DNA from: an uncultured Eubacteriales bacterium
Lineage (GTDB): Bacteria > Bacillota > Clostridia > Oscillospirales > CAG-272
Assembly (NCBI GenBank): GCA_934481325.1
Contig: CAKSPL010000050.1
Coordinates: 1-7,886 of the forward strand
Reading direction: 5' to 3'
Length of the DNA stretch: 7,886 bases
The position numbers and the translations under genes are program-made. Numbering within the stretch: position 1 is the first letter of the stretch; each line of letters begins with the position of its first letter. Below, one piece after another: positions 1 to 5,566 of this stretch. The notes under the pieces are model-generated. The model saw only the letters and a list, made by a program, of their open reading frames with translations, ran no database searches and had not been told where the DNA came from.

Positions 1-846
1 GCGCATAGACACGCGGAAAGTATCGTTGTTTTCCGGCTGGCGGATGGAAACCGCCACCTCCACGCCCGCGATACAGCGGGCAACATCAATCAGGGTGTCC
101 AGCTCCTCCTCCTTTACGCCAAGCTCGGCTTTGAGCGCATAAGGAAAGGTCAGAATTGCCACCTTACCGCCGTGATACAGCCGTACCCGCTCAAACCCCG
201 CCTTTTCCGCCCGTAGGAGTGAAAAAGGCTTGGAATCAAACAGCAGGTGGTTGATATTTGCGGCATTGATGCCGCGCTCCATCAGTGCGGCGGCGGCACG
301 GTGTGTCTTTGCCGTGGTATTGGCATAACGGAACCCGCCCGTATCACTGCTGATTGCGGCATAGAGCAATTCCGCGCACGCGGGCGGAATCTCACGCCCT
401 GCGGCATTCATCAATTCAAACAGAATCTCGCCGGTTGCCGCCGCGTCCGGTTCACAGAAAAAATCGGCGTACGGTGTACCGGAACGATGATGATCGATCA
501 TCAGGGAAATCTTCCCCTCAAAACGCGCATAAAGCGCGCCAAGCTGACCGGGAGACGCGGTATCCACCGTAATGACTCGCGGATTTTCAAATCCGGCGGG
601 AATACTTTCCGGCAGGACGCTTGCCTGCTTTGTGTCGGTGAGAAACCGCAGCCTTGCCGGGATTTCGTCCGCGCACACACAATAAGCGGGGCTACCCGTT
701 GAGGTGAGCCAGAGCGAAAGCGCGAAGGCGGAACCGATTGCATCCGCATCCGAGCGGATATGATAGAGAATCAGGGTAGGTGCCGGTTCCAGCAGGTATT
801 TTATCACCGCTTCCCCGGAAACGGGGCGGAAATCACTCGTTTCCAT
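1..846 (-). CDS. nrnA: NrnA-like DHH/DHHA1 phosphoesterase (oligoribonuclease / pAp phosphatase), 3' end cut by window
   Basis: The visible 282 residues read in frame to the window edge; family members are about 310-330 residues, so roughly 30-40 are missing. DHH-family metal motifs are all present: H29-x3-D33-x-D35 followed by AIGS (motif I), D95 in VDTASPG (motif II), D118-H119-H120 (motif III) and SSDTGGFRYANT with D168 (motif IV). The C-terminal DHHA1 substrate domain has begun (VAVSIRQ near 264-270) but its glycine-rich GGGH element would lie outside the window. By family knowledge these manganese-dependent cytoplasmic enzymes degrade 2-5 nt RNA fragments and dephosphorylate 3'-phosphoadenosine 5'-phosphate. 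The ATG at 846 overlaps the end of rbfA by 14 bases and has a GGAGGAG site about 7 bases upstream inside rbfA, which implies translational coupling. rbfA-nrnA adjacency is the usual Firmicutes order, supporting the call over other DHH proteins such as GdpP. Confidence 0.9.
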   Translation of the reverse strand, partial: METSDFRPVSGEAVIKYLLEPAPTLILYHIRSDADAIGSAFALSLWLTSTGSPAYCVCADEIPARLRFLTDTKQASVLPESIPAGFENPRVITVDTASPGQLGALYARFEGKISLMIDHHRSGTPYADFFCEPDAAATGEILFELMNAAGREIPPACAELLYAAISSDTGGFRYANTTAKTHRAAAALMERGINAANINHLLFDSKPFSLLRAEKAGFERVRLYHGGKVAILTFPYALKAELGVKEEELDTLIDVARCIAGVEVAVSIRQPENNDTFRVSMR

Positions 847-1213
847 CCGGCGTCTCCTCCCCCTCCTCGGGGGCAGTGATGGTGATGGAGTGAAGCAGCT
901 CCGAAATATGCGCACCGTAAGCGATGGAATGATCCTCGCAGAACGAAAACTCCGGTGTTTGCCGCAGATTCATCAGCTCCGCCACACGGCGGCGCACAAA
1001 CCCGGCTGAGGAGGTTAACCCCTTTTTCACTTCCTTGGGATCCCCCCGCAGTGCCGAATAGTACACCTTGGCATATTTCAGGTCGGCTGTGACCTCCGCC
1101 CCCGTCACACTGACAAATGCGCCCTGCACACGGGGATCCTTGATTTCCCGGAACACCTCAGCCAATACTCTTTGCATCTCGTCATTGATGCGATCTCTGC
1201 GATATTTTGCCAT
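833..1213 (-). CDS. rbfA: Ribosome-binding factor A, 30S maturation factor
   Basis: A 126-residue protein, normal for RbfA, a single KH-type domain factor that binds the 30S subunit and assists late 16S rRNA 5'-end processing. Family features are visible in order: an N-terminal RDRINDEMQRVLAEVF helix, the IKDPRV segment, ADLKYAKVYYSALRG (strand plus turn), and the KH-like core with SSAGFVRRRVAEL then LRQTPEFSFCEDHSI and a closing helix. The C-terminus is acidic (EEGEETPDGNE). I chose ATG 1213 because AAGGAG lies six bases upstream; an in-frame GTG at 1228 would read through that ribosome site and adds five residues with no family support. The gene sits behind pgk-tpiA and a terminator rather than behind infB, which is unusual, and overlaps nrnA by 14 bases. 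RbfA is a cold-shock protein in Escherichia coli; whether that holds here cannot be seen. Confidence 0.95.
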   Translation of the reverse strand: MAKYRRDRINDEMQRVLAEVFREIKDPRVQGAFVSVTGAEVTADLKYAKVYYSALRGDPKEVKKGLTSSAGFVRRRVAELMNLRQTPEFSFCEDHSIAYGAHISELLHSITITAPEEGEETPDGNE

Positions 1214-1217
1214 ACTT

Positions 1218-1225
1218 CTCTCCTT
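1218..1225 (-). promoter_or_regulatory. rbfA ribosome site, identical to the terminator 5' arm
   Basis: The minus strand reads AAGGAGAG here, six bases (from the end of AAGGAG) before ATG 1213. The same octamer forms the inner part of the upstream terminator's 5' arm, so the terminator's CTCTCCTT arm can pair with either copy. It decides the rbfA start over the GTG at 1228. Confidence 0.75.
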
Positions 1226-1233
1226 CACGATTC

Positions 1234-1262
1234 AAAAAAGGAGAGCGTGGCTCTCCTTTTTT
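1234..1262 (-). terminator. Rho-independent terminator after tpiA, just upstream of rbfA
   Basis: On the minus strand AAAAAAGGAGAG is followed by CCACG and CTCTCCTTTTTT: a perfect 12-base inverted repeat (13 with the closing C-G pair) ending in six U. It begins 15 bases after the tpiA stop codon. Because both arms carry A/U tracts it could work in either direction. It leaves only about eight bases before the rbfA ribosome site, so rbfA must be read by leak-through or from a promoter further upstream; I could not identify one in the end of tpiA. Confidence 0.85.
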
Positions 1263-1276
1263 GCTTTTGCCACAGC

Positions 1277-2041
1277 TTATTGCGCCGCGTCTACGATTGC
1301 GGTGAATTTGGCGGCAACCAGGGACGCGCCGCCGATCAGCCCGCCGTCCACATTTGGCTTCGCCAACAGCTCCGCCGCGTTTTTCTCATTCATAGAGCCA
1401 CCGTACTGAATTGTGGTGGACTCCGCCACCTCCTTGCCGTACAGCTCCTCCAGCACCCCGCGGATGACACCGCAGGTTTCCTCTGCCTGCTCCGGCGTGG
1501 CGGTAAGACCGGTGCCGATTGCCCACACAGGCTCATAGGCGATGATGATATTCTTCATTTCCTCTGCGGAAATGCCGGCAAGATCCAGCTTAATCTGCAT
1601 CGCGCACACCTCATTGGTGATGCCCGAAACGCGCTGTTCCTTTACCTCGCCCATACACAGAATCACACGCATCCCGGCGGCAAGTGCCGCTTTGGTGCGC
1701 AGATTCACGGTTTCATCGGTTTCGCCGAAATACTGGCGGCGTTCCGAGTGACCGATAATTACGGTGTCCACACCGATTGCCTTCAGCATCTCGGCGGAAA
1801 CCTCACCGGTATATGCGCCCTTGGGGGCAAAGTGTACGTTCTCGGCACCGATTTTGATATTGGAGCCTTTGGCTGCCTCCATTGCGGCGGCGATGGTCAC
1901 GTACGGTGCGCAGAAAATGATGTCGCAGTTATCCTTGCCCGCAACCATAGGCTTGATTTCATTGATAAACGCAGTTGCCTCGGCAGGGGTGAAATTCATC
2001 TTCCAGTTGCCGGCAATTACGGTTCTTCTTTTTGCGTTCAT
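1277..2041 (-). CDS. tpiA: Triosephosphate isomerase
   Basis: A 254-residue cytoplasmic TIM-barrel enzyme that interconverts dihydroxyacetone phosphate and glyceraldehyde 3-phosphate in glycolysis. Length is typical. Catalytic residues are in place: N12 and K14 in AGNWKMN, H98 in IIGHSERR, and the general base E170 in AYEPVWAIGTG, which leads into the flexible phosphate-gripping loop 6. The phosphate-binding YGGSMN and DGGLIGGASL segments are near the C-terminus. I chose ATG 2041, which has AAGGAGAG upstream; an in-frame TTG at 2068 would run through that ribosome site and adds nine unrelated residues. The gene follows pgk after 27 bases with no terminator between, so the two are almost certainly co-transcribed from the pgk promoter. 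A strong terminator follows its stop codon. Confidence 0.98.
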   Translation of the reverse strand: MNAKRRTVIAGNWKMNFTPAEATAFINEIKPMVAGKDNCDIIFCAPYVTIAAAMEAAKGSNIKIGAENVHFAPKGAYTGEVSAEMLKAIGVDTVIIGHSERRQYFGETDETVNLRTKAALAAGMRVILCMGEVKEQRVSGITNEVCAMQIKLDLAGISAEEMKNIIIAYEPVWAIGTGLTATPEQAEETCGVIRGVLEELYGKEVAESTTIQYGGSMNEKNAAELLAKPNVDGGLIGGASLVAAKFTAIVDAAQ

Positions 2042-2068
2042 AACTATTCTCTCCTTATCCGGTCGCAA

Positions 2069-3364
2069 TTATTTATCCAACAGGCAGGCAATGCCGGGCA
2101 GCTCCTTGCCCTCCAAAAATTCAAGAGATGCACCGCCGCCGGTGGAAATGTGGGTCATCTTGTCGGCAAAGCCGAGCTTCTCCACAGCCGCCGCGGAGTC
2201 ACCGCCGCCGATGATGGAAATCGCGCCGGATTCCGCAACCGCGCGGGCAACCGTTTCGGTGCCTGCCGCAAAGTGCTTCCACTCGGAAACGCCCATCGGG
2301 CCGTTCCACACAATCGTGCCGGCACCGATCAGAGTTTTGGCGTACAGCTCCTGCGTTTTTTCGCCGATATCAAGACCCATCCAGCCGTCCGGAATGGAGT
2401 CGGAATAAATGCGCATATAGGTGGTGTTTTCGTCATACTCTCTGCCGATTACGTTGTCTACGGGAAGCAGGAAGGAAACGCCCTTTGCGCGTGCCTTTTC
2501 AATCAGCCCCTTGGCAAGCTCCAGCTTGTCCGTCTCGCAGATGGAGGTGCCGACCTCATTGCCCAGAGCCTTGAAGAAGGTGTAAGCCATACCGCCGCCG
2601 ATGATAAGCGTGTCTACCTTTTCGATCAGATTTTCAATCACACCGATTTTATCGGAAACCTTGGCACCGCCGAGGATTGCCACAAACGGGCGTTTCGGAT
2701 TTTCCAGTGCGCCGCCCATAATGGTAATTTCTTTCTGAATGAGGTAACCGCACACAGCGGGCAGATAATCGGCAAGCCCCGCAGTGGTGGCGTGTGCGCG
2801 ATGCGCGGTGCCGAATGCATCATTGACGTAAATATCCGCCATAGAAGCCAGTTCCTTGGCAAATGCGGGATCGTTTGCCTCTTCCTCCTCGTGGAAGCGG
2901 ACGTTTTCCAGCAGCATCACTTCACCGGGCTTCAACGCCGCGGCTTTCGCCTTTGCGTCGGGACCGATGACGTCCTTTGCCATCACAACAGGCTGACCGA
3001 GAAGCTCGGAGAGCTTGGCGGCAACGGGAGCAAGAGAGAGCTTCGTTACGTCGTCCTTTGCCTTTTCCAGCGCGGCGGCGGTAGCGGCGGCCTGCTCAGA
3101 CTCCGGCAGAGCGGCAATCTTTTTCTTTTCTTTCTTATCCAGCTTTAGTTTTTCGTTGAAGATGTTGTGGGGTCTGCCGAGGTGAGAGCAAAGAATCACG
3201 GCGGCACCGTTTTTCACCAGGTACTGAATGGTGGGCAATGCACCGACGATCCGCTTGGTGTCGGTAATTACACCGTCTTTCATAGGTACATTGAAATCGC
3301 AACGGGCAATTACTTTTTTGCCTTTGACATCAATGTCTTCAATGGTTTTCTTGTTGTAGGTCAT
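2069..3364 (-). CDS. pgk: Phosphoglycerate kinase with a ~35-residue Lys/Ala-rich insertion
   Basis: A 431-residue two-domain kinase that makes ATP and 3-phosphoglycerate from 1,3-bisphosphoglycerate and ADP. Substrate-side motifs: RCDFNVP (21-27), SHLGRP (60-65), ENVRFHEEEE (153-162) and NDAFGTAHRAHA (181-192). Nucleotide-side motifs: GGAKVSDKIGVI (232-243), GGGMAYTF (257-264), NGPMGVSEW (354-362; family usually has F where S360 is), GGGDS (386-390) and STGGGASLEFLEGKELPG at the end. The usual protein is about 395 residues; the excess lies between GRP at 65 and SLAPVA at 110, a charged helix-like stretch. I chose ATG 3364, with AAAGGGG eight bases upstream; an upstream in-frame TTG at 3463 falls on the predicted -35 box and is rejected. 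It heads the pgk-tpiA operon. Confidence 0.98.
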   Translation of the reverse strand: MTYNKKTIEDIDVKGKKVIARCDFNVPMKDGVITDTKRIVGALPTIQYLVKNGAAVILCSHLGRPHNIFNEKLKLDKKEKKKIAALPESEQAAATAAALEKAKDDVTKLSLAPVAAKLSELLGQPVVMAKDVIGPDAKAKAAALKPGEVMLLENVRFHEEEEANDPAFAKELASMADIYVNDAFGTAHRAHATTAGLADYLPAVCGYLIQKEITIMGGALENPKRPFVAILGGAKVSDKIGVIENLIEKVDTLIIGGGMAYTFFKALGNEVGTSICETDKLELAKGLIEKARAKGVSFLLPVDNVIGREYDENTTYMRIYSDSIPDGWMGLDIGEKTQELYAKTLIGAGTIVWNGPMGVSEWKHFAAGTETVARAVAESGAISIIGGGDSAAAVEKLGFADKMTHISTGGGASLEFLEGKELPGIACLLDK

Positions 3365-3397
3365 AACATAAACCCCTTTCATAAAATTCAGACTTCC

Positions 3398-3418
3398 GCG
3401 GAGCGGCATACCGCCCGC
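3398..3418 (-). promoter_or_regulatory. GC-rich hairpin near the predicted 5' end of the pgk mRNA
   Basis: The minus strand reads GCGGGCGG, loop TATG, then CCGC-T-CCGC: eight G-C pairs with one bulged T. With the promoter at 3435-3463 the transcript should begin near 3428, about ten bases before this stem. Stems close to a 5' end are known to protect Gram-positive mRNAs from 5'-end-dependent decay, which suits a highly expressed glycolytic message. That role is inference. It lacks a U-run and so is not a terminator. Confidence 0.55.
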
Positions 3419-3434
3419 ATTTCCAAACAGATTT

Positions 3435-3463
3435 ATTTTAACACACACGCAGGCGTTTATCAA
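3435..3463 (-). promoter_or_regulatory. Sigma-A promoter of pgk-tpiA
   Basis: On the minus strand TTGATA (3463-3458), a 17-base spacer, then TAAAAT (3440-3435): five of six consensus matches in each box. The predicted start near 3428 gives a leader of about 64 bases. It lies in the 136-base gap between the DUF1508 gene and pgk, in which I see no terminator, so some readthrough from upstream is also possible. Confidence 0.8.
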
Positions 3464-3500
3464 GAGATTTTAAGAAATTTTTCCCTGCATTGTCTCATTT

Positions 3501-4436
3501 TTAACGAAGTTTATGGATTCTGCCGAAAATTCCGAAGATGGAACGCTTTTTCGCGAGCGTTTTTTCCTCTTTTTCGGGCTTTTCCGGCACCTTTTTCACG
3601 GTTCCGGTTGTTTTTTCGGCAGACCTCGGTGTGGCAACCGGAGCTTCTGCGCGGGCAGGCTCCCGCGATTTGGCAGGGGCTGTCGTTCCGGCGGCTACTG
3701 TCTTTTCGGCGGATGCTGTCTTTTCGGTGGATGCTGTCTTTTCGGTGGCAGTTGCCTTTTCGGCGGCTGTTGCCTTTTCGGCGGCTGTTGCCTTTTTGGA
3801 AACTGTCGTCCCGGCAGAAGCTCCCGGTTCGGCAGGAACAGATGTCGCTTCGGGTACCCGAACCGGCTCGGTTCCGACCGGCGTCGGTTCTGCCGATACC
3901 GCCCCGCCCCAATCCGGAATGGTTTCCTCCGGAATCAGAAACCTGCCCGGCAGGGGAACCGCTTCTCCCTGCGGTATCCCGTTTTTCTCATCCTGTATGG
4001 GGGCTTTTTTGTCATTTCCCGCCTTTTTCGCTCCGCCCTCGGGGAGCCCCAGCTTCAACGGCATATAGCCCTCCTTCTGCCAGAACATCATTTTCGGCTC
4101 CTCCACCGCCTCCTTCAGCATCGCAATGGCGCGGAGTGCCGCTTTTTCGGTCTGCACCGGGCGGGACTCAATAACGACCTTGCCGTTGGAGGACTTATAG
4201 CGGTACACGTACGCACCCTCCTCCCCGTCAATCTCGCACTTCGGGTTCGGCCCCCGCTCTCCTGCGGTCAGATTGACCACGGGTGCGTCCGGTAATATCG
4301 TAATCAGACTGCGAATCCCTTTTTTACAGGTATCCAGCGACGCGTAGTTTTTGGAAACGGCAAGCGTTTGTCCTGCGTCCGAGCGCAGGAGAAACCGCAC
4401 GCCCGCCGCGGTTTGAGAAATCACAAAGCAACCCAT
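3501..4436 (-). CDS. Two DUF1508 (YegP-like) repeats with long repetitive low-complexity tail
   Basis: A 311-residue protein of unknown function. Residues 2-45 (GCFVISQT..GVRFLLRSDAGQTLAVSKNYAS..CKKGIRSLI) and 70-112 (the DGEEGAYVYRYKSSNGKVVIESRPV..EKAALRAIAML part) each show the DUF1508 pattern: two strands around a turn with G/N-G, then a helix beginning after Y/S. YegP of E. coli has the same tandem layout but is only about 110 residues. Here a Pro/Ala/Thr/Glu/Lys-rich tail follows from about 113: Pro-rich at 160-207, six hexads of type E-K-[AT]-x-[AS]-[AT] at about 215-250, then a basic end with KKRSIFGIFGRIHKLR (296-311), perhaps an amphipathic or RNA/membrane-touching helix. No signal peptide or membrane segment. 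ATG 4436 has AAAGGAGG seven bases upstream and its own good promoter. It stands alone between the DUF11 gene and pgk. Domain call is pattern-based; function not claimed. Confidence 0.85.
   Translation of the reverse strand: MGCFVISQTAAGVRFLLRSDAGQTLAVSKNYASLDTCKKGIRSLITILPDAPVVNLTAGERGPNPKCEIDGEEGAYVYRYKSSNGKVVIESRPVQTEKAALRAIAMLKEAVEEPKMMFWQKEGYMPLKLGLPEGGAKKAGNDKKAPIQDEKNGIPQGEAVPLPGRFLIPEETIPDWGGAVSAEPTPVGTEPVRVPEATSVPAEPGASAGTTVSKKATAAEKATAAEKATATEKTASTEKTASAEKTVAAGTTAPAKSREPARAEAPVATPRSAEKTTGTVKKVPEKPEKEEKTLAKKRSIFGIFGRIHKLR
3690..3797 (-). repeat. 18-base tandem repeat (six units) inside the DUF1508 gene
   Basis: Six contiguous 18-base units at 3690, 3708, 3726, 3744, 3762 and 3780; the plus-strand unit is close to GGCGGCTGTTGCCTTTTC. 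Units 5 and 6 differ by one base, and units 2 and 3 by one base. Because 18 is a multiple of three, unit gain or loss would keep the reading frame and add or remove one Glu-Lys-centred hexad. Near-identity of neighbours suggests recent slippage or unequal exchange. Confidence 0.9.
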
Positions 4437-4519
4437 TTTTTCTCCTCCTTTTGTTTGTTTTTTCTGTCACATTTTGCCCATACACCCCGAAACGGTGTGA
4501 ATTATGTCGTTCTGTTTTC

Positions 4520-4548
4520 ATCGTACCACAGAAAAAAGAAAAAGTCAA
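4520..4548 (-). promoter_or_regulatory. Sigma-A promoter (extended -10) of the DUF1508 gene
   Basis: On the minus strand TTGACT (4548-4543), 17-base spacer, TACGAT (4525-4520), with TG one base before the -10 box. Predicted start is near 4513, giving a leader of about 76 bases ending in the AAAGGAGG site. A small stem ACACC/GGTGT (4482-4498) lies in this leader; it is weak. Confidence 0.78.
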
Positions 4549-4578
4549 GGATGTTTTTGAAATTCCCTGACTTTTTTG

Positions 4579-4607
4579 AAAAAAGTGCGCCCGCTTTCGC
4601 GGGCGCA
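4579..4607 (-). terminator. Rho-independent terminator of the DUF11 gene
   Basis: On the minus strand TGCGCCCGC, tetraloop GAAA, GCGGGCGCA, then C and six T: nine pairs closed by a stable GNRA-type loop, beginning about 19 bases past the DUF11 stop. It separates this gene from the next promoter at 4548, so the DUF11 and DUF1508 genes are independent units. Confidence 0.92.
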
Positions 4608-4626
4608 AGAATCGGTTTCTTGATTT

Positions 4627-5448
4627 TTAAGCGGTCACAACCCCGGAAATGGTCAGCACGGCAGTGCCGCCTGCCGGAATGGTTGGTGCGGTTACGGGCG
4701 AGAGCGTAAAGAGATTTCCTGCGCTCACCGTGTAATCCGTTCCCTCGGTCAGCGGCACGTCGATGCCTGCCACCGTCAGGGCCACACCGGTAAAGCTGAA
4801 ATTCGCGGGCAACTGATCCGAGAGATTGTCAAATGCGATTTCCCCTGCGGAGTTGTTGGTCAGCGTAAAGCTGTAACGGATGGTTTCACCGACTGTAGCG
4901 GATTCCGGCGCGGTTTTTACCAGCGTGAGCGGCATCTCGGTAATGGTGGCGGAGTCGGTTACGCTGTCCACGGTTCCCGTTGCGGAGCCCTCGTGCCCGC
5001 TACCGGTCACGGTGGAAACGATGTCACCGCCGGGCGTGCCTATCGTGGCAAGATACAGCAGAAGAATCTGCGTTCCGCTTGACAAAACGGCATCCCCGAA
5101 GCGGAAGGTTACCGTGCCGCCCGAAACCTCCGCCGTCACGTTCAACGGCACAAGATCGGTTCCGCTATCCAGATATGCCACCGCACTGTCCGCCACATAC
5201 TGCAGCTTTCCCGCACCGAGATCCGAAACGACCTCCGGCAGGAAGTAAGTGCCACTGCCCGTGTTACGGAGCAGAGTAGTATAAAGAATCTCCGAGCCCG
5301 CGTGATAGGTCACAGGGCTTGCCGCGTGACTGACGGAAAGCGAATAGCTGATTTCCACCTCGGTGTTGGTGGTATTGGAAACGACCGTGGTACGTGTTCC
5401 CCCGGCAGGGGTGAACACTACGGTCCCCTGATTCTGAAGAATTGCCAT
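4627..5448 (-). CDS. DUF11-type beta-sandwich repeat protein without signal peptide
   Basis: A 273-residue, Thr/Ser/Val/Gly-rich, acidic protein with no cysteine. Two beta-sandwich-like repeats can be seen. The first is about 30-160, with VTYHAGSEILYTTLLRNTGSGTY and a later sensed end VTGSGHEGSATGTV. The second is about 173-272, with LTLVKTAPESATVGETIRY, FTLTNNSAGEIAFDNLSDQLP, EGTDYTVSAGN and IPAGGTAVLTISGVV. The phrases K-x-A-P-x-x-A-T-V-G-E-x-I-x-Y and F-T-L-T-N-N are typical of DUF11, a domain of bacterial surface and adhesin-like proteins. The N-terminus MAILQNQGTVVF has no charged-then-hydrophobic signal sequence, and no LPxTG motif or membrane anchor ends the protein. Stand-alone two-domain proteins starting this way recur in Clostridia; their location and role are unknown to me. 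ATG 5448 has AAGGA eight bases upstream. Own promoter and terminator make it a single-gene unit. Confidence 0.85.
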   Translation of the reverse strand: MAILQNQGTVVFTPAGGTRTTVVSNTTNTEVEISYSLSVSHAASPVTYHAGSEILYTTLLRNTGSGTYFLPEVVSDLGAGKLQYVADSAVAYLDSGTDLVPLNVTAEVSGGTVTFRFGDAVLSSGTQILLLYLATIGTPGGDIVSTVTGSGHEGSATGTVDSVTDSATITEMPLTLVKTAPESATVGETIRYSFTLTNNSAGEIAFDNLSDQLPANFSFTGVALTVAGIDVPLTEGTDYTVSAGNLFTLSPVTAPTIPAGGTAVLTISGVVTA

Positions 5449-5472
5449 AACTTCATTCCTTTCCTGAAAATA

Positions 5473-5497
5473 AGGGGACAGCGTCTGCCTGCCCCCT
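5473..5497 (-). promoter_or_regulatory. Leader stem-loop before the DUF11 gene (or terminator of the upstream dehydrogenase gene)
   Basis: On the minus strand AGGGGGCAG, loop GCAGACG, CTGTCCCCT: nine pairs with one G-T wobble, followed by TATTTT. If transcription starts at the promoter 5505-5532 the stem begins at about the first base of the mRNA. Read from the upstream dehydrogenase operon it could be a modest terminator. The sequence alone does not decide between these. Confidence 0.5.
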
Positions 5498-5504
5498 GTA
5501 ACAT

Positions 5505-5532
5505 ATTATGACAATTCCCGTCTATTTGTCCG
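5505..5532 (-). promoter_or_regulatory. Candidate promoter of the DUF11 gene
   Basis: On the minus strand CGGACA (5532-5527), 16-base spacer, CATAAT (5510-5505) with TG one base before it, an extended -10. The -35 box matches consensus at four of six positions. Predicted start near 5498 gives a leader of about 50 bases. Weaker than the pgk and DUF1508 promoters. Confidence 0.5.
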
Positions 5533-5566
5533 TTTTTCCGGGATTTTTCACTCCTGCGGCAGACGA

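Noticed and set aside
247..749. Small frames on both strands within the nrnA region
   Set aside because: They overlap the DHH protein, which carries the full set of metal-binding motifs in one continuous frame from 846 to the window edge.
1263..1340. Possible rbfA promoter inside the end of tpiA (TTGCCG ... TAGACG)
   Set aside because: The -10 box matches poorly and the spacer is 18; not distinguishable from coding sequence.
1172..3148. A 658-codon open frame on the plus strand
   Set aside because: It lies antisense to rbfA, tpiA and pgk, whose catalytic motifs are intact. Its product shows no recognisable motif, and no ribosome site precedes it. Long antisense frames are common opposite GC-rich codons.
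3365..3463. Upstream TTG start extending PGK by 33 residues
   Set aside because: The TTG coincides with the predicted -35 box, and the added residues do not resemble PGK; ATG 3364 has a proper ribosome site.
3690..3797. Short-period repeats as a possible CRISPR array
   Set aside because: The units are contiguous with no unique spacers, in frame, and inside a coding region.
3513..4295. Plus-strand frame giving a Cys/Gly-rich CCLFGG repeat product
   Set aside because: It is the antisense reading of the 18-base repeat in the DUF1508 gene, which has a good promoter, ribosome site and domain match on the other strand.
4570..4586. Second palindrome ACTTTTTT-G-AAAAAAGT next to the DUF11 terminator
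   Set aside because: The one-base loop cannot fold as an RNA hairpin without opening pairs, and it overlaps the U-tract and base of the stronger GC stem; best seen as part of that terminator.
4324..4709. Small frames across the gap between the DUF11 and DUF1508 genes
   Set aside because: They cross a terminator, a promoter and the ends of two well-supported genes, and lack ribosome sites or recognisable products. The gap itself (4437-4626) is accounted for by these control elements.
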